Source of the DNA: Aminobacter niigataensis
GTDB taxonomy: Bacteria > Pseudomonadota > Alphaproteobacteria > Rhizobiales > Rhizobiaceae
Direction of reading: 5' to 3'
NCBI RefSeq assembly: GCF_014200015.1
Contig: NZ_JACHOT010000001.1
Location: forward strand, 248,001-312,000
DNA length: 64,000 nt
The position numbers were made by a program, and so were the translations under genes. Shown in pieces: positions 45,099 through 51,962 of the stretch (position 1 is its first letter; each line of letters starts with the position of its first letter). The notes under the pieces are model-generated. The model did no database searches, was not told the origin of the DNA, and saw only the letters and a list, made by a program, of their open reading frames with translations.

Positions 45099-46451
45099 CT
45101 AAGCCGCCTTGCTGTGCGTGCGCGCCGACTGGTCGAGATAGGCGTCGAAGGCCGCCGCGACCGCGCGGATGACGAAGCGGTGCTCCCGGCTGACGCGAAC
45201 CACGCCATCGGCAATCGTTACCACCCCGTCGGCGGCCAGTTCCTTCAGCCTGATATTGCCGGCAAGCAGCGCCGATGGGTCAACGCCATGCGTCCTGCAG
45301 ATCGCGCCGACGTCGGCGTTGAAATCGCACATCAGCCGTTCGATGATCTCGGCCCGCCACCGGTCTTCTGCTGTCAGGCGATATCCCTTGGCGGTCGCGA
45401 GCTGTCCCGAAGCGATGTGCTGGGCATAGAGGCCGGGCGCTACTTCATTCTGCACGTAGCCGTCCTTCATGCGGCCGATCGCCGACGCGCCGAAGCCGAT
45501 CAGCGTTTGGCAGTTGTCCGTCGTGTAGCCCTGGAAATTGCGCCTCAGCTTGCCCGCTTCCTGTACCTGGACGAGATCGTCGCCCGGCAGGGCGAAATGG
45601 TCGAGGCCGATCTGCCGGTAGCCGGCGGCGGTCAGCGTCTCGGCAATGGCTTCTGCCTGGGCGTTGCGGGCGGCACCGTCGGGCAGGGCGGCCTCGTCGA
45701 TCATGCGCTGGTGCTTCTTGAAAGAAGGGATATGTGCATAGCCGAACACCGCAAAACGGTCGGGCAGCATGGCCATGGCTGCATGGGCGGTGTCGATGCA
45801 GGACTGCACCGTCTGGTGCGGCAGGCCGTAGATCAGGTCGAAATTGATGCCGCTGATGCCGGCGCGGCGCAGGTTGTCGGTGGCTTCCGCCGTCTGCTTC
45901 TGGGTCTGGATGCGGTTGATCGCCTTCTGCACCACGGGATCGAAGCTCTGCACGCCCAAGCTGGCGCGGGTGACGCCCGCCGTGCCGAGCGCCAGCGCCA
46001 TTTCAGCCGTCAGGCGGCGCGGGTCGATCTCGACGGCGATGCCGGTCGTGTCGGAGAAGTCGTAGTGGTCGCGCAGCAGCGCCGCCAGCGCCAGGAACTC
46101 CGCCGGCGAGACGATGGTCGGCGTGCCGCCGCCGAAATGCACTTCGCCGACCGGCAGCCGGTGCGGGATGCGCGCCGCCACCATGCGGATTTCGTCGCTC
46201 AGGACGGCCAGGTAATCCAGGATCGGCCGGTCCTGCCTGGTGATGGTGGTGTGGCAGCCGCAGTACCAGCACATCGAGCGGCAGAACGGGATGTGCAGGT
46301 AGAGCGACACCGGGTCGTTGCCTGGCAACTGTTGCAGCCAGTCGCCATAGGCGCCCGTGCCGATGGCCGGCGAGAAGCGCGGCGCGGTGGGGTAGCTCGT
46401 GTAGCGGGGCAGGCGGGCCTCGCCATATTTCTCCAGTATGGTTGCGGTCAT
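45099..46451 (-). CDS. hemN: oxygen-independent coproporphyrinogen III oxidase HemN
   Basis: A 450-residue radical-SAM enzyme of anaerobic heme synthesis. The cluster-binding cysteines are C57, C61 and C64 in FCRSMCWYCGCHT, with GGGTPT for SAM binding. Length and the N-terminal RLPRYTSYPTAP motif fit true HemN instead of HemW. It supplies heme for the many cytochromes of this respiratory cluster under low oxygen. The start at 46451 is supported by the family N terminus. Divergent from the DUF2249 gene with two NnrR-like sites between. Confidence 0.93.
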   Translation of the reverse strand: MTATILEKYGEARLPRYTSYPTAPRFSPAIGTGAYGDWLQQLPGNDPVSLYLHIPFCRSMCWYCGCHTTITRQDRPILDYLAVLSDEIRMVAARIPHRLPVGEVHFGGGTPTIVSPAEFLALAALLRDHYDFSDTTGIAVEIDPRRLTAEMALALGTAGVTRASLGVQSFDPVVQKAINRIQTQKQTAEATDNLRRAGISGINFDLIYGLPHQTVQSCIDTAHAAMAMLPDRFAVFGYAHIPSFKKHQRMIDEAALPDGAARNAQAEAIAETLTAAGYRQIGLDHFALPGDDLVQVQEAGKLRRNFQGYTTDNCQTLIGFGASAIGRMKDGYVQNEVAPGLYAQHIASGQLATAKGYRLTAEDRWRAEIIERLMCDFNADVGAICRTHGVDPSALLAGNIRLKELAADGVVTIADGVVRVSREHRFVIRAVAAAFDAYLDQSARTHSKAA

Positions 46452-46513
46452 GGCTTTTCCAGTTCTGTCGCTGTTGCTTCCGACTGATCTAGGCCGCCGG
46501 CTGCCCGGTCTCT

Positions 46514-46527
46514 TTGCGAAATGCCAA
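46514..46527. promoter_or_regulatory. NnrR-like half-conserved box upstream of hemN
   Basis: TTGCG-AAAT-GCCAA: perfect left half, right half three of five bases. Located 63 bases before the hemN start. Confidence 0.5.
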
Positions 46528-46551
46528 GCTGGGGCCATTTCCCCGAATTGT

Positions 46552-46565
46552 TTGCGTTTCGGCAA
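46552..46565. promoter_or_regulatory. NnrR box between hemN and the DUF2249 gene
   Basis: TTGCG-TTTC-GGCAA matches nine of ten defined bases of the NnrR consensus. Located 98 bases before the DUF2249 start and 101 before hemN; 38 bases from the neighbouring site. Confidence 0.7.
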
Positions 46566-46663
46566 TCTCGGCCTTCGCCTTCCGCTCTAGGGTTTCCCGC
46601 ATCCGGGGGCAGGGCGGCCGCTTCTCCCGGCATTTCCTGTTGCGGGCCGGAGGACAGAACAAC

Positions 46664-46945
46664 ATGGCAATCGCAGAAGCCGGAAGCATCCCCGTGATCG
46701 ATGTCAGGACCATTCCGAGGATGGAACGCCATCCCAGGATTTTCGCCATGGTCGATGGGCTGGCGCCTGGCGCAACGTTCGTGCTGGCCAGCGATCACGA
46801 TCCGCGCCCGCTGCATTACCAGCTCGAAATGGCGTTCCCGACGGAACTCACCTGGGAGTATCTGGAGCAGGGCCCCGATCTCTGGCGCGTCGAGATCGGC
46901 CGCAATGACGGGCAAGGATGCGATTGCTGCTGCGGCAGCCACTGA
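46664..46945 (+). CDS. DUF2249 protein with cysteine-rich tail
   Basis: A 93-residue DUF2249 protein: PVIDVRTIPRMERHPRIFAMVDGL, FVLASDHDPRPLHYQLEM and FPTELTWEYLEQGPDLWRVEI match the TusA-like fold of the family. It ends in CDCCCGSH, a cluster of cysteines that could bind metal. DUF2249 genes are common in denitrification clusters; the role is unknown. The ATG at 46664 follows a GGAGG site; the in-frame extension upstream covers the NnrR boxes and is unlikely. Confidence 0.82.
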   Translation: MAIAEAGSIPVIDVRTIPRMERHPRIFAMVDGLAPGATFVLASDHDPRPLHYQLEMAFPTELTWEYLEQGPDLWRVEIGRNDGQGCDCCCGSH

Positions 46946-47105
46946 ACCAGAGCGGCTGGCAAGCCGCTAGCCCTGACGCCATCGCTGCTTTGGCAAATAA
47001 TCGGAGAATGCTCGGACTTGGGCGCGGGCGTTTTCTGGCACAGGGACGGGTTTTGAACTAGTATCCGCGGTCGGCGCCGTCGCGTGTCGCGGCTGCCGGC
47101 GGAGG

Positions 47106-47702
47106 ATGGCAATGCGCAAGCTCCAGTCTCAAGGCGTTCACCACATCACACTGGTCGGCGCCGACAGGAAGACGTCGATCGACTTCTGGGAAGGCGTGCT
47201 CGGCATGCCTTTCATCTTCGAACAGCCCAATCTCGACAGGGCCAGCGAAAGCCACCTCTATTTCGACCCTGGCGACGGACGCCTGATCACCATCTTCACC
47301 GACGAGAACCGCAAGCCGGCACCGGAACGGACCCCGACGGACATCGGCTGCGTCCACCACATCGCGTTTGCGGTCTCGCGCGTGACCTTCCTGCAGGCCG
47401 TCGCCCGTCTCGACGAGCGCGGCATCAGGCACAGCGGCGTCAAGGATCGCGGTTTCATGGATTCGATCTATTTTGAGGATCCGCTCGGCCTGCTGATCGA
47501 ACTCGCCTCCTATCGTTTCGAGCCGCCCCACGGTCACACGCATGCCGACGTGCTCATGGAGGCGCACAAGGTGAGGGTTGCCCGCGGCGACTACAACATT
47601 GCCGAGATCCACCTGGCCGACGCTATCGAAGCGCTGGTCGAGGGGAGCCGCGCGACCCTGTCGTCCGACCGGACGCCGAAGGATCCCTACACCAAGAGCT
47701 GA
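47106..47702 (+). CDS. VOC-superfamily protein (glyoxalase/ring-cleaving dioxygenase fold)
   Basis: A 198-residue protein with two paired beta-alpha-beta-beta-beta modules. The first begins VHHITLVGADRKTSIDFWEGVLGMPF, and the second CVHHIAFAVSRVTFLQAVARL. Metal-ligand candidates are H13, the histidine in VHHIAF and the glutamate in LIELASY near residue 137. It could be an extradiol-type dioxygenase, isomerase or glyoxalase. It lies 22 bases before a glutathione transferase, so they probably act on one substrate, possibly glutathione-dependent. Confidence 0.78.
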   Translation: MAMRKLQSQGVHHITLVGADRKTSIDFWEGVLGMPFIFEQPNLDRASESHLYFDPGDGRLITIFTDENRKPAPERTPTDIGCVHHIAFAVSRVTFLQAVARLDERGIRHSGVKDRGFMDSIYFEDPLGLLIELASYRFEPPHGHTHADVLMEAHKVRVARGDYNIAEIHLADAIEALVEGSRATLSSDRTPKDPYTKS

Positions 47703-47724
47703 CACACAAGCAGGGAGCGATGAC

Positions 47725-48417
47725 ATGCCCGACATCAAGCTCAACGTGATCAAGCCCAGCGTCAACAACATGGCCGCGCGCGTGTTCGTCCGTGCCGCCG
47801 GCCTCGACTTCGCCGAGAACGACGTGTTCGGCCAGACCAGGTCGCCTGAATACCTGGCCATTTGTCCCGCGCATCTGACGCCGATGATCGAGACGGCGGA
47901 GCTTCCGAACGGTGCGCTCTGGGAGAGCTGCGCGATCATGCAGTATCTCAGCAACAAGCACGGGCTGGAGGGGCTTTATCCGAGCAGCCCGGAAAAGCGG
48001 GCGATGATCGACAGCGCCATGTTCTACCTGATCGGCACGTTCTACCCGTATCTCGCACGGGCGACCTATCCGGCGCTGAATTTTCCGCAATATCCGGGCG
48101 AGGTCGGCCACAGCGATGCCGATCCCGACACCAAGGAGAAGGCGCGCAAGGCGGCCGTCGAGGCACTCGCCGAACCGCTCGATGTCTTCCGCACGTTCTA
48201 CATCAAGGACAAAAGATTCATCGGCGGCGACAAGCCGTCGATCGCCGACATCCGGTTCGCAGCGACGCTGGAATTCCTGGCGGTCATCGACTATCCGCTG
48301 CCGGCCTGGGCGAAGGACTATGTCGCGGCGATGGAGGATGCGCTCGGCCAGGCCTATGCCGAGCCGGCCGCCGACGTCCGTGGCTACATCGGCTATGTGA
48401 GATCGCAGGCCAGCTGA
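47725..48417 (+). CDS. glutathione S-transferase family protein
   Basis: A 230-residue cytosolic GST. The N-terminal thioredoxin-like domain includes AICPAHLTPMIETAELPNGALWESCAIMQYLSNKH, with the conserved cis-Pro and the E-S that binds the glutathione gamma-glutamyl group. The helical C-terminal domain contains FIGGDKPSIADIRFAATLEFL, the N-capping box S-x-A-D. The start at 47725 has GGGAGCG upstream. Substrate unknown; paired with the VOC gene. Confidence 0.85.
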   Translation: MPDIKLNVIKPSVNNMAARVFVRAAGLDFAENDVFGQTRSPEYLAICPAHLTPMIETAELPNGALWESCAIMQYLSNKHGLEGLYPSSPEKRAMIDSAMFYLIGTFYPYLARATYPALNFPQYPGEVGHSDADPDTKEKARKAAVEALAEPLDVFRTFYIKDKRFIGGDKPSIADIRFAATLEFLAVIDYPLPAWAKDYVAAMEDALGQAYAEPAADVRGYIGYVRSQAS

Positions 48418-48480
48418 CGCAGCAGTTCCAAGACCTCGATTGCCGCATTGCACAATTAACGGCGGCGCGCAAAATAGGGC

Positions 48481-49077
48481 ATGGCCGCCAAACCTCTCGC
48501 CGTGCTCGTCATTGACGAAAACCGCATCCGCGCCTCGATCATCGAGGCGGGGCTGCGCGAGGCCGGCCATGACGAGGTGACGCTCGTCCACGATGTCGCC
48601 GGCATCGCCCGGCGCATCGCCGAGATCAATCCCGACGTCATCGTCATCGACCTGGAAAATCCCAACCGCGACATGCTGGAGAACATGTTCCAGCTGTCGC
48701 GCGCGGTGAAGCGGCCGATCGCCATGTTCGTCGACCGCTCCGACAGCGCCTCGATCGAGGCGGCGGTCGATGCAGGCGTGTCGGCCTATGTCGTCGACGG
48801 CCTGAAGCGCGAGCGGGTCAAGCCGATCCTCGACATGGCAGTCAGCCGCTTCAACGCATTTTCGCGCCTGTCGCGGGAACTGGAAGAAGCGCGCAGCGAA
48901 CTCGAGGACCGCAAGGTGGTCGACCGGGCCAAGGGCATCCTGATGAAGTCGCGCGGGGTCTCCGAGACGGAGGCCTATGCGCTGCTGCGCAAGGCGGCGA
49001 TGAACCAGAACCGCAAGCTGTCGGAGATTGCGCAGAGCCTTGTGACTGCGGCCGGGCTGTTGGGAGACGACGCATGA
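48481..49077 (+). CDS. nasT: ANTAR-domain antiterminator NasT
   Basis: A 198-residue response-regulator-like protein. The receiver domain has D57 in DVIVIDLENPN, and the C-terminal ANTAR RNA-binding domain is LEDRKVVDRAKGILMKSRGVSETEAYALLRKAAMN (about 141-178). NasT binds two-hairpin leader RNA and prevents termination; NasS holds it inactive when nitrate is absent. The stop overlaps the nasS start by four bases. Its predicted RNA target lies 1.4 kb downstream, before the nitrate transporter. Confidence 0.92.
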   Translation: MAAKPLAVLVIDENRIRASIIEAGLREAGHDEVTLVHDVAGIARRIAEINPDVIVIDLENPNRDMLENMFQLSRAVKRPIAMFVDRSDSASIEAAVDAGVSAYVVDGLKRERVKPILDMAVSRFNAFSRLSRELEEARSELEDRKVVDRAKGILMKSRGVSETEAYALLRKAAMNQNRKLSEIAQSLVTAAGLLGDDA

Positions 49078-50312
49078 CCGATGCCCGTTTCGAGATTTCT
49101 GCCGGCTTCCTGCCGTTGCTCGACAGCGCCCTTCTGGTCGCGGCCAGGGAAAAGGGGTTTGCCGCAGCCGAGGGCATCGCGCTCACCCTGGTGCGCGAGA
49201 CCTCATGGGCCAATATCCGCGACCGGCTCGCCGTCGGGCATTTCCAGGTGGCGCATATGCTGGCGCCGATGCCGATTGCCTGCAATCTCGGCCTGACGCC
49301 GCTGGCCGCGACCACCGTCGTGCCTATGGCGCTGGGGCTCGGCGGCAACGCCATTACCGTTTCGAATGCGTTGTGGCGCGACATGGTCGGGCATGGCACC
49401 AGCGCCGATCTTTCGCCGCGCGCTGCCGGCGACGCGCTCAGGGGCGTCGTTGCCGATCGTGTCCGCGCAGGTGCCGCACCGCTGCGTTTCGCTGTCGTGC
49501 ACCCGCATTCGGGCCATAACTACGAACTGCGCTACTGGCTCGCCGCCTGCGGCATTGACCCCGATCGCGACATCGAGATTGTGATCCTGCCGCCGCCGCT
49601 GATGGCCGATGCGCTGGGATCCGGTTCCCTCGACGGCTTCTGTGCCGGCGAGCCCTGGAATACCGCCGCCGTCATGCTCGGCCATGGCCGCATTGCCACG
49701 GTGAAGGCCAAGATCTGGCGTTCCAGCCCGGAAAAGGTGCTGGGGGCAGATGCGCGCTGGGCCGAGGCCAACTCCGATGCGCTGGCGGCATTGCTGCGCG
49801 CCATCCATCACGCAGCGCAGTGGTGTGCCTCGCCAGCCAATCACGCCGAACTGGCAGGCATCATGGCAGCTCCCGCCTATGTCGGACGACCGGCGGACTG
49901 GATGTTGCCGGCGCTCTCGGGCCAACTCCGGACGTCGGCGGACAGTTCCGTCGAGGTCGACGACTTCTTCATGCCGCAGGCGAGGGCGGCGACGTTTCCG
50001 TGGAAGAGCCACGCATTGTGGTTCTATAGCCAGATGGTGCGTTGGGGGCAGGCCGGGCATTCGACCGAGAATGCCGCGATCGCCCGTGACACCTACCGGC
50101 CCGACCTTTATCGCGCCGCGCTCAAGCCGCTGGGCGCGGCCTTGCCGGGCGCCAACGCCAAGGTCGAGGGCGCGCTGCCCACGCCAACTCCGGTCGGCTC
50201 GGCTGGGGCCAGTCTCGTGCTCGGCCCCGACGGCTTCTTCGACGGCGGCTTGTTCGATCCCGACGATCTCGACGGCTACATCGCGGCTCAGCGAATGGCA
50301 GGCGGCGGCTGA
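49074..50312 (+). CDS. nasS: nitrate/nitrite-sensing protein NasS (NrtA/CmpA-like)
   Basis: A 412-residue cytosolic binding protein related to the periplasmic NrtA/CmpA family but without a signal peptide. It starts directly with RFEISAGFLPLLDSALLVAAREKGF and keeps the ligand cleft motifs HMLAPMPIACNLGL and DGFCAGEPWNTAAV. NasS binds nitrate or nitrite and then releases NasT. The start overlaps nasT (ATGA), as in known nasTS pairs. Confidence 0.92.
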   Translation: MTDARFEISAGFLPLLDSALLVAAREKGFAAAEGIALTLVRETSWANIRDRLAVGHFQVAHMLAPMPIACNLGLTPLAATTVVPMALGLGGNAITVSNALWRDMVGHGTSADLSPRAAGDALRGVVADRVRAGAAPLRFAVVHPHSGHNYELRYWLAACGIDPDRDIEIVILPPPLMADALGSGSLDGFCAGEPWNTAAVMLGHGRIATVKAKIWRSSPEKVLGADARWAEANSDALAALLRAIHHAAQWCASPANHAELAGIMAAPAYVGRPADWMLPALSGQLRTSADSSVEVDDFFMPQARAATFPWKSHALWFYSQMVRWGQAGHSTENAAIARDTYRPDLYRAALKPLGAALPGANAKVEGALPTPTPVGSAGASLVLGPDGFFDGGLFDPDDLDGYIAAQRMAGGG

Positions 50313-50319
50313 ACTTTTT

Positions 50320-50332
50320 TGTGCACTGCACA
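50320..50332. promoter_or_regulatory. palindrome upstream of the nas promoter (candidate NtrC site)
   Basis: TGTGCA and TGCACA around one base, about 130 bases before the -24 element. NtrC sites are built on GCAC/GTGC half-sites but normally have longer spacing, so the assignment is tentative. Confidence 0.4.
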
Positions 50333-50451
50333 TAAAACAGGCAGATGTCGGTGCCGGTTGATCATCGTTTGACCGCCGGCATTTTGACGGCTGAGATCCG
50401 TCGATCATGTAAGCATCTGAAAATGAATGGAAACGCCTCGCGCTGCCAAAC

Positions 50452-50466
50452 TGGCACGGTTTGTGC
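50452..50466 (+). promoter_or_regulatory. sigma-54 promoter of the nas operon
   Basis: TGGCACG-GTTT-GTGC keeps the invariant GG and GC at ten-base spacing and matches TGGCACG-N4-TTGC at all but one base. Transcription would start near 50478, just before the hairpins. Nitrogen control through NtrC and sigma-54 is expected for nitrate assimilation. Confidence 0.8.
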
Positions 50467-50480
50467 GTTGCAATAGGCGA

Positions 50481-50521
50481 GGCCGAAAGGCCAGACATAT
50501 CGGCGTCCAATGGCGGGCGTC
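50481..50521 (+). promoter_or_regulatory. ANTAR-type leader hairpins (NasT target RNA)
   Basis: Two hairpins lie at the start of the predicted leader. The first, 50481-50492, is GGCC with a GAAA loop. The second, 50502-50521, pairs seven bases (two G-U) around the hexaloop AAUGGC, which has A at position 1 and G at position 4 as ANTAR targets require. A terminator begins eight bases later. NasT binding here should block that terminator. Confidence 0.7.
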
Positions 50522-50528
50522 TCAGGCA

Positions 50529-50594
50529 AAGCTGCCGACCAGACGACCGCGATCCCGGATGTACGGACGCGCGACCCTGGCCGGCAGCTTTTTT
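50529..50594 (+). terminator. attenuator terminator of the nas operon
   Basis: AAGCTGCCG (50529-50537) pairs perfectly with CGGCAGCTT (50582-50590), followed by a run of T continuing to 50594. A 44-base loop separates the arms and can fold further. It sits between the NasT hairpins and the transporter start at 50650, as expected for NasST control. Confidence 0.8.
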
Positions 50595-50649
50595 GTTTTC
50601 GCGATCCAGAGAAGCGCGGCGCCTCCCACGCCGCACAACGGAGCCGACA

Positions 50650-51942
50650 ATGACTGCAACCCTCCAAGCCGCGCCCAGCCAGGACAATGCTCCGGTCAGG
50701 GCGCTTGCCATCTCCACCCTCGCTTTCACCGTCTGCTTTGCCGTGTGGACAATCTTTTCGATCATCGGCGTGCGCATCAAGCAGGAGCTGGGCCTCTCCG
50801 AAACCCAGTTCGGCCTCCTCATCGGCACCCCGATCCTGACCGGCTCGCTGGTGCGCATCGTGCTCGGCGTCTGGACCGACCGTTTCGGCGGGCGCCTCGT
50901 TTACACCGCAACCATGCTGGCGGCGGCCATCGCCACCTTCCTGCTCGCCTTTGCCCAGACTTACACGCAGATGCTGATAGCCGCCCTCGGCGTCGGCCTC
51001 GCCGGCGGTTCCTTCGCCGTCGGCGTCGCCTATGTCTCGCGCTTCTTTCCCGCGGGAAAGCAGGGCACCGCGCTCGGCATCTTCGGCGTCGGCAATGTCG
51101 GCGCCGCCGTCACCAAGTTCCTGGCGCCGTTCGTCCTGCTTGCCGGCGGCTGGCAGGAGGTGGCGCTGATCTGGGCCGCTTGCCTCGGCTTCATGGCCTT
51201 CATCTTCTGGTTCGCCAGCGAGGACGACCCGGTCATCCGCCAGCGCCGTATCCATGGCGCAGAGCCAAAGAGCTTCTGGAACGAATTCGCACCGCTCAGG
51301 AATGTCCAGGTCTGGCGCTTCGGCCTCTATTATTTCTTCTCGTTCGGCGCCTTCGTCGCGCTGGCGCTGTGGCTGCCGCGCTATCTGATCGGCGTCTACG
51401 GCTTCGACATCGTCACTGCGGGCATGATCGGCGCCGCCTATTCCATCCCGGCCAGCATCTTCCGCGCCTATGGCGGCGTGCTGTCCGACCGGATCGGCGC
51501 CCGCACGGTGATGTACTGGACGTTCGGTGTCTCGGCGAACGCCACGCTGATCCTGTCGCTGCCGACGGCCGACTATGTCGTGCATGGTATCAGCGGGCCG
51601 ATGTCGTTCCATTTCGAGGTCGGGCCGGTGGCCTTCATGGTCGTCGCCTTCGTCCTCGGCTTCTTCATGAGCCTGGGCAAGGCCGCCGTCTATAAGCACA
51701 TCCCGGCCTATTATCCGGAGAATGTCGGCGCAGTCGGCGGCCTTGTCGGCATGATCGGCGGCCTCGGCGGCTTCATCCTGCCCATCGCCTTCGGCGCGCT
51801 CAACGACCTCACCGGCTTATGGTCGAGCTGCTTCATGCTGTTGTTCGCCCTCGTCGTCGCTTCGCTCGTCTGGATGCACCTGTCGGTCCGCAGGATGTCG
51901 CGTGACACCGCCGACGAGCCGCTGACCTTCGCTGCCCAGTGA
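50650..51942 (+). CDS. nitrate/nitrite transporter (NarK/NasA MFS family)
   Basis: A 430-residue major-facilitator protein with 12 helices. The nitrate signature regions are recognisable: GLLIGTPILTGSLVRIVLGVWTDRFGGR in helix 2 with the substrate arginine, and later GNVGAAVTKF and VGAVGGLVGMIGGLGGF as the two nitrate signatures. It brings nitrate into the cytosol for assimilation. The ATG at 50650 has GGAGCC upstream; sequence before it is leader RNA. First gene of the nas structural operon. Confidence 0.92.
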   Translation: MTATLQAAPSQDNAPVRALAISTLAFTVCFAVWTIFSIIGVRIKQELGLSETQFGLLIGTPILTGSLVRIVLGVWTDRFGGRLVYTATMLAAAIATFLLAFAQTYTQMLIAALGVGLAGGSFAVGVAYVSRFFPAGKQGTALGIFGVGNVGAAVTKFLAPFVLLAGGWQEVALIWAACLGFMAFIFWFASEDDPVIRQRRIHGAEPKSFWNEFAPLRNVQVWRFGLYYFFSFGAFVALALWLPRYLIGVYGFDIVTAGMIGAAYSIPASIFRAYGGVLSDRIGARTVMYWTFGVSANATLILSLPTADYVVHGISGPMSFHFEVGPVAFMVVAFVLGFFMSLGKAAVYKHIPAYYPENVGAVGGLVGMIGGLGGFILPIAFGALNDLTGLWSSCFMLLFALVVASLVWMHLSVRRMSRDTADEPLTFAAQ

Positions 51943-51962
51943 AACCGTCAAGGAGCACCGTT

